The notes under the pieces: model-generated | What the model was told of the DNA's origin: nothing | The model's database searches: none | What the model saw: only the letters and a program-made list of their open reading frames with translations | Position numbers and translations under genes: made by a program | In this document: in pieces, positions 62,750 to 64,000 of the stretch | Layout of the letters: each line of letters starts with the position of its first letter | Numbering within the stretch: position 1 is the stretch's first letter | NCBI RefSeq assembly: GCF_027409185.1 | Contig: NC_084474.1 | Coordinates: forward strand, 4,271,382 to 4,335,381 | Length of the DNA stretch: 64,000 nt | Reading direction: 5' to 3' | Origin: Cynocephalus volans | Lineage: Eukaryota; Chordata; Mammalia; Dermoptera; Cynocephalidae

Positions 62750-63340
62750 GGAGCTGGACTGTGGTACCTTTGGAATATTCTGAAAGAAATAACAATGGTG
62801 ATTTGGACATTTGGGTTTGGAACTTAGAAGAAAGAACAGGCTGGAGATAAATTTAAAACATCATCATGCAGGTAATAACTGACAGCACCCCAGTGAGAAG
62901 GTGGGTAGAAAAGGGTTGTGTGCAAGGAGAGAGAGTGGGAAAATGGGATGAAGTCTGAGATAGAGAAATACCAATGTTTAGGAGCACTGGGGGGCGGGGG
63001 AACACACCAAAAAGACCAGCCTCAAGAATCAGAGAGCAATCAACAAATAATTTTGAAAAGATAAAGTATCTACTGGATTCTGCAATTGAGGAGCAGTTGG
63101 AAACCTCAATAGAAGAGAGCCCTTTTCAATGACAGGATAAGAACTAACCTTACAGAACCAACAAACTGCCACAAAGGGACAGAGAGCAGACAAGAGACAG
63201 CTAAAGAGAAAATGGCAAAGGTTTTAATATATTCTAGGTTTTCAAGATGGGAAAGAGTAAACCTATTTAAACATGGAAGAGAAGAAAAACATGGTCAAAG
63301 AGATGCAAGAAACAAGAAATAACAGGAACGTATTATTTTG
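62750..63340 (-). mobile_element. Probable reverse-strand L2 fragment
   Basis: Weak resemblance: GGACATTTGGGTTTGGAACT, GGCTGGAGATAAATTTAAAA, ACTGACAGCACCCCAGTGAG. Confidence 0.4.
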
Positions 63341-63352
63341 TAAAGTCTAGAG

Positions 63353-63548
63353 TAGCACTGTGCAACATGATGGTCACCACAAAATGGGCTTATTTAAATT
63401 TAAATTAATTAAAATAAGTTTAATTCCTCAGTCACACTAGCTACATTTCAAGTGCTCAATAGCCACATGTGGCTAGTGGCTAACAATATTGGATAGAACC
63501 ATTACAGAACAATTTTATTATTACAGAAAGTTCTATCGGATAACACTG
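63353..63548. mobile_element. Non-autonomous hAT-type DNA transposon
   Basis: Inverted ends: TAGCACTGTGCAACATGATG on the left and TTCTATCGGATAACACTG on the right. Inside, the widely known ACATTTCAAGTGCTCAATAG and CCACATGTGGCTAGTGGCTA occur. Flanking GTCTAGAG (63345-63352) and GTTTAGAA (63549-63556) are a degraded 8-bp TSD, the hAT length. Confidence 0.75.
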
Positions 63549-64000
63549 GTTTAGAAAAGAGGATAGCTTTTTAAGCATGGGTATGGGGACTGGCTTTAGT
63601 AGTTTGGAATGGTGTATTGTTTGTAGGTGAGATGGAGGGAATGGGAAAAAGTTGAGGGTGCCCATTTCTAATAGCCGCCATCATTTCTGAAAAATAATAA
63701 AATCACCTGCTAAAAGTGGGGCAGGGATTAGCTAGTTGGCTGACTGAGGAAATCTGGAGGTGAAACAGGTTGGGTCCAAGAACAGAGATAACAAAAACAC
63801 CTTCTATCAAAAGAGAAAGTGGACACACATTCCTCAGTCAAGACATAATCAGAAGAGCATGTGCTGACAGAGAGAATAAATTCAAAATACGGAAGAGAAA
63901 AGTTGAAAGAGCCTCTGAAAAATGACCTCCAACTTTTCACTAAAACAGAAGGCAAGCTCACTTGTTAAAAGAGAAGTAGAAAGGTAAGGGTTTGGGCATT

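Overview
This is mammalian nuclear DNA. It is intron-rich and AT-rich, with GT-AG splice sites, ancient mammalian repeats (MIR, L2, MLT1, Tigger, hAT) and younger L1 and tRNA-derived SINE insertions. Nearly all of it is one gene on the minus strand: KAT6A (MOZ/MYST3), the catalytic lysine acetyltransferase of the MOZ/MORF chromatin complex. I resolved 15 coding exons. They are numbered 3 to 17, counting back from the last exon and assuming the human 17-exon layout. Every junction is GT-AG, every phase matches, and the joined coding length is 5412 nt (1803 residues plus stop). The transcript start, promoter, non-coding exon 1 and N-terminal exon 2 (about 200 residues) lie beyond position 64000.

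Host species: ten SINEs have a body resembling tRNA-Ile, occur as monomers and head-to-tail dimers, and are mostly flanked by target-site duplications (TSDs). They fit my memory of the CYN family of colugos (Dermoptera, e.g. Galeopterus). No Alu or horse ERE copy was seen. I therefore favour a colugo, at moderate confidence; the assignment to mammal and to KAT6A is very secure.

Layout: 1-3044 is sequence beyond the KAT6A 3' end with one SINE. About 3045-5867 is the long 3' UTR, with microsatellites, a 91-bp tandem duplication and a G-rich run in the RNA. 5868-8530 is the giant last exon (acidic, Ser-rich, Pro/Gln-rich and Met-rich regions). 10581-15871 holds the exons for the acidic and linker regions. 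16607-28955 holds most exons of the MYST acetyltransferase domain. 28956-45822 is a 17-kb intron with a 2.2-kb decayed L2, a solo LTR and a three-layer nest (SINE inside L1 inside L2). 45823-57945 holds the linker and double-PHD exons. 57946-64000 is intron, with L2 fragments, an old L1 and an unusual 1.34-kb retrotransposed composite carrying a GC-rich minisatellite.

Points most worth a second look: the 1.34-kb VNTR-bearing composite at 60734-62075; a possible in-frame cassette exon at 30807-30947; a SINE subgroup whose anticodon arm has become a GC hairpin; a tailless SINE; and a palindromic MITE in intron 7.
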